A stretch of 64,000 nucleotides of DNA from Watersipora subatra. Taxonomy: Eukaryota; Bryozoa; Gymnolaemata; Cheilostomatida; Watersiporidae. The translations under genes and the position numbers were made by a program. Numbering within the stretch: the stretch's first letter is position 1; every line of letters begins with the position of its first letter. Under the pieces are notes generated by a model. It did not search any database, was not told the DNA's origin, and saw only the letters and a list, made by a program, of their open reading frames with translations. Below, piece by piece: positions 12,490 through 23,975 of the stretch. Location of the stretch: the NCBI RefSeq assembly GCF_963576615.1, contig NC_088717.1:19516108-19580107 (forward strand), read 5' to 3'.

Positions 12490-13799
12490 CTGTACATGTT
12501 ATGATGAGTTGGAAACTAATATGAATTGTCTTCTCTTAGTAGTACCGTTTCGCTGTAGCTCATGATCTGATTTACTGCTTGAGCCTGTTTGCAGTAACGT
12601 ACAAGAACTATAGTCCATAACATGATGAAATGAGTAATAGCCTTTTCCTACTGGTTGAAATGATGACAGATCATTTTGTTACATTTTGCTCGGGAGGGGG
12701 GGGTGCTGACATTTTATTGAATTTAAAGGAATTGCGCCAAGTTTTTATTATGTTCTTCTCCCTGATTAATTTGAAACTTTAAATGCACCTTCCATGACGA
12801 GGCCTGTAAACAATTGTTGGTATCATTGTGCTGCCAGCTAATCTGAGGTTTTTATTTGTACACGGTGGCAGCGCTTTTAAGTAAATCAGTGTGAGCAAAA
12901 CATGTTTTATGTGTTGGAAAAAATATAGTCATAATTTGTTGAGCCTCAGGACATTTGATTGTGTAGTGATTCTTCAAGTTGTTTCTCAAAGGCATGTCTG
13001 TGACAATCTTCAACATTGATGAAAATCTTTTACATGACTTAGTCCTTTGTGTAATCTTAAAGCGTCGTAAATGTTCTTTCTGTTCAAACATAAGACAGTG
13101 ACACGCAGATCTATGAAAAGTACGAGATGATAATTAAATTGTTATACATAAATAAAAAACTTGCTAGTGATTTCAACTGATTTATGTTCATGTGAGATGA
13201 GAACTAATCACAGTATATCATCTAGTGACCATTGGGCGCCATTTTTTTAGTAGAGTCCTCTGGTGAAGCTAATATTACTAATATTACTTATTTGCTAATA
13301 TTACTAATGCGCACGCATTTTGTGACCCAGTATACTTATTAGGCCAGCTAATAGGCATATAACTACTCAAGCTTTGCAGGTAGGAAGCTTGAGATTAATC
13401 ATATTTTTTATTAGTTTTTATGCATCAGATGGCATTTTAGCATCGAAACATAGATAACCTCTGGCTCACACTTTGAGTCGTTCGAGACATAAACTCCTAA
13501 ATATGCTCTGAAATAATGTTAAGATCGCGAGAACAAATGGCTATTTTCATATATCTTTTGCATTTCTTTTTTTTGTCAATTTAAATATTGATTATGTAGA
13601 TTTTTAATATCACTTGCTCTAAATTAATGCTGAGTTGTCGAGATAGCTGCCATATTTTTTAGTCAATTGGCAAGGAGAAACTTACTACAACACAAAATAT
13701 GTACCAGAACCATATAAAAAATTACATGTTTCTCTTAGGTTGTTCTAATGCAATATGCGTTAGATTGACTTAATAATGCCGATATCTTCACATTATTGC
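12490..13799. other. Intergenic DNA without a recognised gene
   Basis: AT-rich sequence with a run of eight or more G near 12695 and a short ACTAATATTACT reiteration near 13270-13310. I see no supported exon or RNA gene. Confidence 0.5.
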
Positions 13800-14435
13800 A
13801 CTAATCACATCTAGAATCTATCAAATCAATCACATCTACAATCTATCAAATCAATCACATCTACAATCTATCAAATCGATCACATTTACAATCTATCGAA
13901 ACACTCACATATACAATCTATCAAATCAGTCACATTTACAATCTATCGAAACACTCACATATACAATCTATCAAATCAATCACATCTACAATCTTTTGAA
14001 ACAGTCACATATACAATCTATCAAATCAATCACATCTACAATCTATCAAATCAATCACATTTACAATCTATCGAAACACTCACATATACAATCTATCAAA
14101 TCAGTCACATTTACAATTTATCGAAACACTCACATATACAATCTATCAAATCAATCACATCTACAATCTTTCGAAACAATCACATATACAATCTATCAAA
14201 TCAATCACATCTAGAATCTATCAAATCAATCACATCTACAATATATCAAATCAATCAAATATACAATCTATCAAATCAATCTCATCTACAATCTTTCGAA
14301 ACGATCACATATACAATCTATCGAAACACTTACATATACAATCTATCGAAACACTCACATATACAATCTATCAAATCAATCACATCTACAATTGATCAAA
14401 TCAATCACATCTACAATCTTTAGAAACACTCACAT
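13800..14435. repeat. 25-bp minisatellite
   Basis: About 25 tandem copies of a unit based on AATCACATCTACAATCTATC plus AAATC. Variants contain CGAAACACTC or TTTCGAAACA. The open frame across part of it is a product of the repeat. Confidence 0.9.
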
Positions 14436-15244
14436 CTCTAATATGTAATTTTGATCTATCATGAAATCACATGCTCAAGATGCAATCAAGCTCATCGTTT
14501 GATTGCATCTCCAATTTATCAAGACAATCATATTTCTAATTTGTCACTCAGGTCACACTCACTATATGCCATGACAGTTCTATCACAAATGTATGACTAT
14601 GCTCATATCTCTACATGACGACGATCACTTCTATTTTATGATTATCGTATTTTCACCCTACTACAGCTATCCTGTTTAATTTGTCTTGCGCATAACAAAC
14701 CAATCAAAAAGTTATCAAGCCAGTATCCGATCCTCAAGTAGTAAGATATAAAGAACGATGTAATTTGAATAGACATCGGCGCCTGAAGCAACTCGGGATA
14801 TCAGTCAGTGACTATTGTACTTATAGACAGCTTTTGTAAGCAGTGAGACATGCTATTAATCTGGTCTGCTAACGACAGGATGTTAATCAATTGCTGGTTT
14901 TTCTTCACTTACATGTATGTGTTGTGAGGAGATAATCATAACAATATTGTCAACTAATTGAACTCCTTCAACTACTAGAGAAGTAGAATGGTTTCTATCA
15001 TAAAACTAAAAGTTTGTTTCTTAATGATTTGCTGTTGAACTTTATTTCAAAGTATGCTATTTTACTTCTTAGAAAAGAAGTTTTATAACCGTATAATTTA
15101 TAAGAAATGGTTTAAAAATTGAATTTTAGTACAGTCAAAAAGTGACTCTGTCCTCTGTAATCATTGGTCAACAAGTAGTTCTATCCTCTGTAACCATTGG
15201 TCAGAAAGCAATTCTGTCCTGTTTAGTCATGGATCGGAACATAT
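14436..15244. other. Intergenic DNA, small 33-bp triplication
   Basis: Diverged remains of the preceding minisatellite continue to about 14550. Three related units of about 33 bp (TTCTGTCCTCTGTAATCATT and variants) lie at 15146-15232, next to the foldback element. I see no gene. Confidence 0.5.
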
Positions 15245-16654
15245 TTTAAAGAATAGAGAAAGCATAATATTATTATGCTTTATTAGTTATCTTGAGGTGT
15301 TGACTGATGTTCTAAAAAAAGAATCAAGGAGATTGACCCACTAGAAGCTGAAATATAGCCAGCCAAACACAGGTCTACTTAATAAAGAATTAGAGGAAAA
15401 CCCTTCGAAAATCCCGAAAACTGTGACGTATAAAATCGACTTAATGGTCATGTGCCGGAGTTGCGCACCTTTACCGCCGTTATGTATAATGATTATTTTG
15501 GCTACGAGATGTGAAACGCTTCTCGCGATAGTTAATAATTTACAGACTAGCTCTGGTTTCTCAGAAAAATCAATCAAACATTGTGTGGTAAAGGCATTTG
15601 CCCACAACCCCTCGCCATGATTTTTCAAAGCAGAAGAGCAGATTTTGACTATTGTGCTTCAAATTTTAACTCGATCTCCACGGATATGCTCCGAAGATCA
15701 TCTGTTCAACGAACGGCGCGTGTATAGTCTATATGCGATATCCGCGAGATGCAGTTTGTTTAGAATAAGAAATAGGAATGGGACTTTTTGTTCCTTCATC
15801 ATTTTTCTACTGTGTATCTTACTGCAGCATTCTTCTACTGTGTATCTACTGCAGCATTCAGTTGATTTTCATGATTATCGTCACTATTAACAGACTGGAA
15901 GTTCATTACAGCCATAATCTTAAAAAGACTAACTTGACCGTGCTGCTCTTGCTATAAGAAAAGAAAACAATAACTTTTGCTTTGATTTTTCTATTGATCT
16001 ATTATCTTATCTATGATTATTTTTTATGATTTATATAATATTCATAATGTATATTATACAAAATAATAATATAGCTGCGTATAGAATAAATGATGTAACT
16101 AATATAATTTGTAGAAAATTCCAAATGATAACCGAGATTGATGATTGATTTAATTGATTCCATTTATTAGCTATAGTTAAAAAAATCTGAACAACGCTAA
16201 AGATGAGTCTGAATAAGGAAGCTAAGTAGGAGAACAACAAAACTGAGCTGAACTAGCAAAATAGCGAAATGTTGCGAAATAATAGATGCGTGTAATTATT
16301 TTATCCTAAAACTAATCTACACGTCAGAGGGACTGGTTCGGAAGTCTAGGAGCGATGATTGTTAGGCCCAATTTGATTGTTCTATACTTCCAGGGATTAA
16401 ACCAATTAAAACGCCGTGATTGTTATAGGAGAGCGCATTAGTTGGCTTAATTGACCAATGGCACACAAGTCGATTTCATACGTCATATATTGATGATTAC
16501 CAAAACACTTATGTTTTTTGGTAGACCTGTGTTTGGCTGGCTATATTTCAGCTTCTGGTTGGTCAATCTCCTTGATTCTTTTTTTAGAACATCAGTCAAC
16601 ACCTCAAGATGAATAATAAAGCATAATAATATTATGCTTTCTCTATTCTTTAAA
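15245..16654. mobile_element. Foldback element with ~135-bp inverted repeats
   Basis: The left arm (about 15245-15385) and right arm (about 16520-16654) are inverted copies. Both contain AAAGAATAGAGAAAGCATAA, TGACTGATGTTCTAAAAAAA, GAATCAAGGAGATTGACC and CAGCCAAACACAGGTCTAC, with few differences. The 1.1-kb interior carries a minus-strand frame of 95 codons (15341-15628, with 'CKLLTIARSVSHL' and 'LRHMTIKSILY'), which I cannot assign. The element is probably non-autonomous. No clear target duplication was found. Confidence 0.75.
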
Positions 16655-17057
16655 CTACTTCAAATTGCATGAATAATCTCTAAGCCGATTATGAGTTTCA
16701 AAACATAAAATTTAAATTAATCTGTCATTCTGTAAGCTTTTTGGGAACAAAACTTTTCAATGTCTTTTGCTATATGGATTGACTGTTTCACCAATTGTGA
16801 TGCTTCAATGTTTTGCTCAGCAGGAAATGGAATATTATTATATAACAATCCATATTACTAATATATTATTATCTACCATATCCTTTACAATAAAAAAGAA
16901 AATGCAAATATTTTATATGATTTTACTCTTTCGCATTGAGGATCGCAATCAGCACATAGTAATCGATACTGTAAAAAAATCCAGTGCTAGTATGTTTCCA
17001 AAAGTATAGTCCCTTGTGCTAGATTAATTGCTCTGTATATAGCAGTTCTAAAAGTCA

Positions 17058-18017
17058 TTAGAAAGGATTGCTTAACGCAGTCACCGTAGTCTTCTTGCCG
17101 GTCGTCAACTCAATCGCCTGCACCTCACTGCGTCTAATCAACCTGTATGCCTGTACTCTGTAGTTTTCATTCAGCCAGCCGTAGGTCACTGTGTTCGCTA
17201 TGCCATATAAGGTAAAAAGTAGCACGGTGAACCATGTCATCACCAATGGGCAATGGTCCTTCAGATTCAAACCAAAGCATATGATCACAGGACAAAGACA
17301 GATTACAAACTGAATATTAATAATCACGATATATAAGGTGGCCTTCACCACCTGATTGTCTTTAGTTATTTTATGTCGTTTGTGCATTCGATAAAGTTCG
17401 ACACAAATTAGTAGTTGCAGTCCTGAGGTTATCGCAAAAGGTATGACAAGAAAGATGGTGGAAAAGGATGATGGAGCAACATCGACATAGTTGCTAGCTC
17501 CAAAAATTGTGTTCAAGCAAAGGCCAGACGAGAAGGCCGTGTCCCTGATGATGCTGATGAGTAAAATGAATAACCATCCACTCGCGATCCATATATAAAA
17601 GTGTTGGGTCACCTTATTCTGCTCGTAGGTGAGAGGTTTACACAGAGCTAGATACCTGTCATAGCTGCCTAGAGTGAACAAATAGTAGCGAAAGTGTGGA
17701 GCGATGGTCGTGAGGATGCTGACGACAGCAGCGATTGCTTTTGACCTTTGGTATGTAAAATTATGCAGCTCACAGTTTATCTGTAAGAAGACAGAGACGT
17801 TTGAGAGAATGTCAACAATTCCTATATGAATTAAAATTTTGAGATACGGCTTCTTCCTCAGCGATGGCATCTTGACGAGCACTACGATATGCAAGGCGTT
17901 AATCATGGTTGAGATGAAACCGAGGCTCGAACAGATGATCTCCCAGTACCTGTTGTGGCAGACCACAGTCGAAAAAGCGCAAAAAGGTAGAGTGCTGTTG
18001 CTTTCACCTTCGTTCAT
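17058..18017 (-). CDS. Rhodopsin-like (class A) G protein-coupled receptor
   Basis: A single intact exon of 319 codons, ATG at 18017 and stop at 17058-17060. Seven hydrophobic segments are visible. Class A hallmarks: Asn40 in TM1; Asp69 in TM2 (IGIVD); Cys82 and Cys167, placed for the extracellular disulphide; an intact DRY at 120-122 after TM3; Pro243 in TM6 (CLCP); and NTVTY at 275-279 in place of NPxxY, with the proline lost. N-glycosylation is possible at Asn7 (NST). The C-terminal tail is short, about 35 residues, with several Ser/Thr. The receptor should sit in the plasma membrane and couple to heterotrimeric G proteins. The ligand cannot be inferred; it resembles the expanded, intronless orphan or peptide/amine-like receptors of invertebrates. 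The next ATG in frame (Met38) would remove part of TM1, so the first start is preferred. Confidence 0.88.
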   Translation of the reverse strand: MNEGESNSTLPFCAFSTVVCHNRYWEIICSSLGFISTMINALHIVVLVKMPSLRKKPYLKILIHIGIVDILSNVSVFLQINCELHNFTYQRSKAIAAVVSILTTIAPHFRYYLFTLGSYDRYLALCKPLTYEQNKVTQHFYIWIASGWLFILLISIIRDTAFSSGLCLNTIFGASNYVDVAPSSFSTIFLVIPFAITSGLQLLICVELYRMHKRHKITKDNQVVKATLYIVIINIQFVICLCPVIICFGLNLKDHCPLVMTWFTVLLFTLYGIANTVTYGWLNENYRVQAYRLIRRSEVQAIELTTGKKTTVTALSNPF

Positions 18018-18910
18018 AGTGATGATGATACCTCAAACGTCTTCCGTGAGTGAAAGCCAGGTTCAATGGCGCAGAGTTGGCTTTCAATGCTGATACGGTA
18101 AGTGAAAGATTTTACTCTATATTGCAAGGTGAAAATACAATAAGATGCGGCGTCTCAAGAGAGTCTTTATCAATCTTGATGATCGCGTCATAGCAACCTT
18201 TATATTGCCTTTTTTCTATTGTCCGTAACAATTAAAACATGCCATCTGATTTCATCACACTAGTTAAACTTTTGCACAAGTATATTTAGCTTCTCCAACA
18301 TACTTTCATACTTTGGGTATTTTCGCAGCTTCTTTCCATGCGATAAGAAGATAACATTGTTCATAATTATTTTCAAAGAAGCTGCCCATTAGAGGGTCAA
18401 AATAAAAATCCAAAAAGGGCTCTTACAGGGTACTCCTCTGCTTGACCTCTGCTTGACCTCTACTGACTTCAGGCGTTACTGTAGAAGTATTTGGTTTTAA
18501 AAGCTTAATAAAATGTAATTATATTATGCCTTTTCCAGTTTCGTTGTAATAAAATTAATTTTACATACATAAAAGTAGACAAAATGTTGAACACTGTCAA
18601 TGTATACAAATTATCTCTTTAGTACTAATAAAATGCAAATATGATACATAGAATTCTGTTTAAACTCAAGAGCTTTAATGCAACGTGTCTTCAAATAGAT
18701 CTTTGAATATGCCGTTGTTTATATTCTAAAGATTTACAGACATTCAGACCTACAGACTAGATGCCAAAATGCCTAAAATGCCTATATATATATATATCAG
18801 ATATATATCTGATATATATCTGATATATATCAGATATATATTTGATACATACAATAAAGTATAGGCTAAAAGTCAGCATAAAGGGCTCGATACTAAAGTA
18901 GAGCTTACTA
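18018..18910. other. Upstream region of the GPCR with AT palindrome
   Basis: This would hold the promoter and 5' UTR of the receptor. No TATA box or other element can be assigned with confidence. A palindromic AT microsatellite made of ATATCAGATATATATCTGAT-type units lies at about 18782-18843, beside the Penelope-like block. Confidence 0.5.
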
Positions 18911-20146
18911 TAAATTTGGTAAGAAATTTATTAAAATTTGACTAAGCAAAAAATTACTAAAAGTTTCATATTACACAAAAGGTGTGTAACACTCATCAAA
19001 TAAAATGCTTAGTGAGGACTATACACAAAATTCTGCATTAATTGGTAAACTGAAATAAAAGCTCAGGTATTAAAAGCTAGATGGATAGGGTCTATTATGT
19101 AGTGCTATTTCCTAAAAGATGTTTCTTAGAATGTCTACACGTAAATATTAGTTCACTACGTTTGTTTAGAGTTGCCTTCTCAGGTCTGTAAATGATGAAA
19201 TATTTTTTCAAAGTACATAATTTGCAATTTCCGTTGTTTTTAGAGTATGGCTTGGCGTGTGATAAAATCTTCCAGGCTATGTGGTAGTCGGTGCTGCTTT
19301 CTTTGAGGTCCCATATGTAGCTGCTTAGCTCGGTATAGTAGCGTTTAGAAATGTCCTTGAATGTCGATTTGTGAAGGTTATATCTAGTTTTGAAGCTGTT
19401 TTTGGTTAGCCCTACATATGTGGCTACAATTTTTTGTTATCGGTGGTTGTTACGCTTGCCTGGTATATCACCGATTTTGCTAGGCAATTGTCTGGTAATG
19501 GGCAGATGTTCTTATTTCGCAAATTGCAGCCGGGATTAGTTGTTTCTTGATAGTTCAGTGATAGTAGCTTCTGATTGTGAGAGTTGATAGCCTGCTTCAC
19601 ATTGTTCATGTAGCTATAGCTTAATTTTATAATACTTCTGTTAAAGATTTTGTGTAGCTTGTGGTCAGTAGAAAATTCTTCGTCGATTAATTTAAAGAAA
19701 GTTTTCCCGATGTTGGTGAGTACGGTGTTGCTGTAAGGGGTGTTATACCAGATTGTGTTTCTCTTTCTTTGTTTATTTCTTGCCTTTAGTTGTTGAGCTT
19801 TAGGTGAGGAGAATTCTAGCTTGTGTTGGCATCCACTTTTTACTAAGGCTTCCTGATAAAAAGGGGCAGCTTTGCTGAAGGCATTTTCATCAGATGAAAT
19901 TTCTGAGAGTCTTTTGTTGATTGCCAGTGGTATATTTTTAATGATGTTAGGCGGGTGGTTTGAATCTTTGTGAACATAGGTAATGGTGGTGTTTGGCTTA
20001 GTGTAGGGCTCATACTCCCTATTTTCTAGGTTTCGGGTTACGTCTAGGAAATTTACTATTTCCCTGTAGGCTTCTATTAATATTTTTAGATCATGTGAGC
20101 CAAAGATAGCACACAGGTCTTTCTTGATGTGATTCAAACCACCCAC
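18911..20146 (-). mobile_element. Penelope-like element, left (minus) copy
   Basis: This copy carries the end of the reverse transcriptase, a Cys-rich linker and a GIY-YIG endonuclease, all read on the - strand. The endonuclease part lies beyond the stop of the annotated frame, in the -1 frame ('YVGLTKNSFKTRYNLHK', then IWDLK and CKLCTLEK). The 18911-19955 part is repeated in inverted orientation at 20142-21188. The 5' part of the element, including the main reverse transcriptase catalytic motifs, is absent. It is a 5'-truncated, dead copy. Confidence 0.85.
19424..20146 (-). pseudogene. Penelope-like polyprotein fragment (end of RT and linker)
   Basis: An open frame of 240 codons, truncated at its start. 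It contains 'NTIWYNTPYSNTVLTNIGK' and 'FFKLIDEEF...HKLHKIFNR', the conserved region between reverse transcriptase and endonuclease in Penelope-like elements. Next come a Cys-rich linker (C-NLRNKNI-CPLPDN-C) and 'VIYQASVTTTDNKKL', then a stop. The endonuclease resumes one base back, at a run of six A. The right copy has the same stop and run. The first ATG lies in the unduplicated spacer. Either the frame change is an old inactivating indel or it is a -1 frameshift site; I think an indel is more likely. Confidence 0.8.
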
Positions 20147-21188
20147 CTAACATCATTAAAAATATATCACTGGCAATCAACAAAAGACTCTCAGAAATTT
20201 CATCAGATGAAAATGCCTTCAGCAAAGCTGCCCCTATTTAACAGGAAGCCTTAGTAAAAAGCGGATACCAAAACAAGCTAGAATTCTCCTCACCAAAAGC
20301 TCAACAACTAAAGACAAGAAATGGACAAAGAAAGAGAAACACCATCTGGTATAACACCCCTTACAGCAACACCGTACTCACCAACATCGGGAAAACTTTC
20401 TTTAAATTAATCGACGAAGAATTTTCTAATGACCACAAGCTACACAAAATCTTTAACAGAAATGTTATAAAATTAAGCTATAGCTGCATGAACAATGTGA
20501 AGCAGGCTATCAACTCTCACAATCAGAAGCTACTATCACTGAACAATCAAGAAACAACTAATCCTGGCTGCAATTGCAGAAATAAGAACACCTGCCCATT
20601 ACCAGACAATTGCCTAGCAAAATCAGTGATATACCAGGCAAGCGTAACAACCACCGATAACAAAAAATTGTAGCCACATATGTAGGGCTAACCAAAAACA
20701 GCTTCAAAACTAGATATAACCTTCACAAATCAACATTCAAGGACATTTCTAAACGCTACTATACCGAGCTAAGCAGCTACATATGGGACCTCAAAGAAAG
20801 CAGCACCGACTACCACATAGCCTGGAAGATTTTATCACACGCCAAGCCATACTCTAAAAACAACGGAAATTGCAAATTATGTACTTTGGAAAAATATTTC
20901 ATCATTTACAGACCTGAGAAGGCAACTCTAAACAAACGTAGTGAACTAATATTTACGTGTAGACATTCTAAGAAACATCTTTTACGAAATAGCATTACAT
21001 AATAGACCCTATCCATCTAGCTTTTAACACCTGAGATTTTATTTCAGTTTTCCAGCTTATGCAGAATTTTGTGTATAGTCCTCACTAAGCATTTTATTTG
21101 ATGAGTGTTACACACCTTTTGTGTAATATGAAACTTTTAGTAATTTTTTGCTTAGTCAAATTTTAATAAATTTCTTACCAAATTTATA
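20142..21188 (+). mobile_element. Penelope-like element, right (plus) copy
   Basis: Inverted partner of the left copy. Its frame has an additional stop near 20235 (CCTATTTAACAG, where the left copy has a Phe-Tyr pair) and then stays open through the Cys-rich linker (20488-20673). The -1 frame continues through the GIY-YIG part to about 21000. The linker keeps a Cys that the left copy has lost (CNCRNKNTCPLPDNC against CNLRNKNICPLPDNC). The 3' non-coding part (21000-21188) also mirrors the left arm. Confidence 0.85.
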
Positions 21189-21189
21189 T

Positions 21190-22137
21190 TTGATATATAT
21201 ATCTCAAAGTTTGTCATCTGTCTGTCCTTCGGTATATTCAGCTATAGCTATTAAATTCTTGGAATTAAAATTTCACAGTCTGCTGGATTTGAACTCGTGA
21301 AGATTGAGACTGCATGTTTGTAATCCACTTCTCTAACCACGAGACTACAAAAGCTCTTACGATTCATAGCTTTTACTAATATAATGGTTACACTCTTTTT
21401 CAGTTTTCACGCTCAAAATGATGTAATAATTGAAACTCTGTTAACTCTATGGAATGTGATGTTTTTTTCGTGAACTTTTATTTCCTGTTTGTTTTTTGTA
21501 AGTTTCTGTTGCTAAATTGTGTTATCTCAAGTAGAAATAACTCCTACATTCTCTCTCCGTTCGGTCCGACAAAGACAGTCCAATATCTCATTTTTACATT
21601 TGTACCAGTGTCGAGAGGTACCAGTATCATAGTGTATAAAGTTTTGATGGATAGCTTCTGCTGGAACAGTAACCTTTTTTATAACAACACACTTCTATGC
21701 ACGAATCGATACCGGTGTTATTAATTCAACATATTCAGGATTTTTATTTAGTTTTCTCAGATCGTATGAATTGTATCTTTACCGAGTCATCTTTTATTAT
21801 AATCGTAGCAAAACAGACTTAATTTAGCTATTACTTGCACTTGCTTATTATTTCACATTTAAACACTTGTATAGTTGTTTTATTTTGTTTCTCAATTTAT
21901 TTGTTTATACAAAACATTTTCCTCATGATAGTTTGAAAGTTACAGTTGTTTGACAAAGTTTGAAAACTTTTGCCGTTGTTTTTATTTTTTCTCTCATTTT
22001 ATTTAAACTGCACAAAACACTTTTCATAATATGCAGCTTAAAAGTTAGAATGGTAACTGTTGTTATATATAAAATACAAATCAATTTTCTGTCCAAAGAC
22101 TTTTATTACCCGGGCAACGCTGGGCATTCAATTAGTA
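21190..22137 (-). repeat. Long copy of the dispersed repeat family
   Basis: On the - strand it begins ACTAATTGAATGCCCAGCG, TTGCCCGGGTAATA, and ends in CTTTGAGATATATATATC. With about 950 bp it is the longest copy in the window. A good tRNA-like segment lies at 21283-21355: box A TAGTCTCGTGGTTAGAGA and box B GAGTTCAAATCC. It directly abuts the right end of the Penelope-like block. Confidence 0.65.
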
Positions 22138-23539
22138 CATATATATTTATCAAGAGTGATATTCGATCATATCGATATATATATATTTTAATATGCATGT
22201 AAGTTAGTTAAACAGTGTATAAACCTTGAGGTACAGAATTTTTTCATGTAGCCTGGGTTACAAGAAGTAGGCAAAATAAAATAAGTCTATTCAATAATAC
22301 GACACTTGTAGAATAAAAAGACAAATACGGACCAACAATACATTGGGTTTATATAGAGACAGTTGAGGCAGCCATGTGCGAGATGAATTTTAGTGTACCA
22401 AATGACAGTTTAAAGATAGCTCTGGGGACAAAGAAATGTGAAAGCACTTGGTCACCATGTTATCATCAGTTCACATACATGTAGAGCACCTGCACTCAAC
22501 TGCCACCTTGGTGTACAAAGCACGCTGATCAATAAACTATCAGCATACAGTAGTGCAGGAAGTCTTTGTCCTCTCAAGAGTAAAGATACTGCCTATGAAT
22601 AGAAAGGCTTGGAGTATATTTTGGAAAAAAGGGAAGACAACCTCCTATTAGCAGGTATGTTGAATATTAAAAGCGTTAGAGTTAATGCTTTGATGTTTTA
22701 AAACTTGCTATAAAAACCAACTTAGAGTCTGAAGCACATTGAAAGTGCTCAAAATCAAATGATTATTAGTGGTTTTATCATAAAGTCTGTAAATAAGATG
22801 AGAAGAGAAAAGTTTTGGTCTGTTTAGAATAATGTTGTTCTTAGGATGTTGTTAGCTATTGCTTGCTTGTGCTCAATTATTAGAGGAACCATCAGTCTGT
22901 ATGGTAATGGCCTCTACACCACAATCACCATAGAGGAGTCTATTTAATATGGTAAACAGATGAGACCTTGGAAAAAAGCAGAATACTAGTTTCTGAAATC
23001 CATCACAATGCATCAATGGCCAAGCCGCCATTGGACAGTTTTGAACCCCCATGGTGGGTTTAAATTAAATTTAGGCTAGAAGATATAGAAGGAGCAATGG
23101 AGAGGAGAACATGAATTTGATGAAGTCAATATACTTTGGCTATAGCAAGTTCTTACATGCTTTGCAATCGCTCAGTTTTCGGTTACTGACTTTTAGAGAT
23201 GGTAACCTTGGCCCACTAGAAACTCAATAGGTGGCATCGATGAGCCAACATCTTTTGACAGTGGAAATTCCTGAACAAGGGTAACGCATTTATGTCGGAG
23301 TCTCTAGAGGGAGGGCATCCTTGAATTAGTACTGCTAATGAGCATAAATTCAATGAGTACAAATAAGAGACTTCTCACTGTGTGATATCTCTATGATATT
23401 TCTATGATATCTCTATGATATCTCTATGATATCTCTATGATATCTCTATGATAAAGACTATACTTGTCGGTATATATTGAGGAGAGGAGAGAAACATCAA
23501 GAAACATTTTTTTGGACAATTATTTGTTTATATTAATCA
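22138..23539. other. Intergenic DNA without a recognised gene
   Basis: Between the dispersed repeat copies at 22137 and 23540 I see no supported exon. An 11-bp tandem repeat (TGATATCTCTA) occupies about 23385-23452. Confidence 0.5.
23385..23452. repeat. 11-bp tandem repeat
   Basis: About six copies of TGATATCTCTA, nearly perfect. Confidence 0.85.
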
Positions 23540-23975
23540 ACTAGCTGTGCCACCCAGCGTTGCCCGTGTAATAGAAGAGTATTTGGACAGAAAATTGATT
23601 TGTATTTAACATATAACAACATTTGCCATTCTAACTTTCAAACTACATATCATGAGAAAAGTTTTTTGTCTTATAAACAATGGGAAGAAGTGAGGGTTTG
23701 CTATTAGCCAGTTTAATAATGTGAGAGAACAGCTTCTCATGACGTTATGCTATGACCTGCATCATACGTAAAGCAGTTAGGTTTTGCTCTGATATAATGA
23801 CTTATATCGCAGGCTAGTAATTCGACTTTTGTAGTCTTGTGGTTAAGGCAGGCACACTGGTGAACGGCTTGGCCCGAGATCGAGTCCTCTTTGGTACGGA
23901 ATATTTATTCCAAGATTTTAAGATAAATAGCCGGATTTCCGACCAATACATGGAGTTTGAGAAATATATATAGAT
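23540..23975 (+). repeat. Dispersed repeat family copy
   Basis: It starts ACTAGCTGTGCCACCCAGCG, TTGCCCGTGTAATAG, then TTTGGACAGAAAATTGAT. A tRNA-like part near 23833 has box A-like TAGTCTTGTGGTTAAGGCA and box B-like CGAGATCGAGTCCTC. It ends in TTTGAGAAATATATATAG. It is colinear with the inverted long copy at 21190-22137. Confidence 0.65.
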
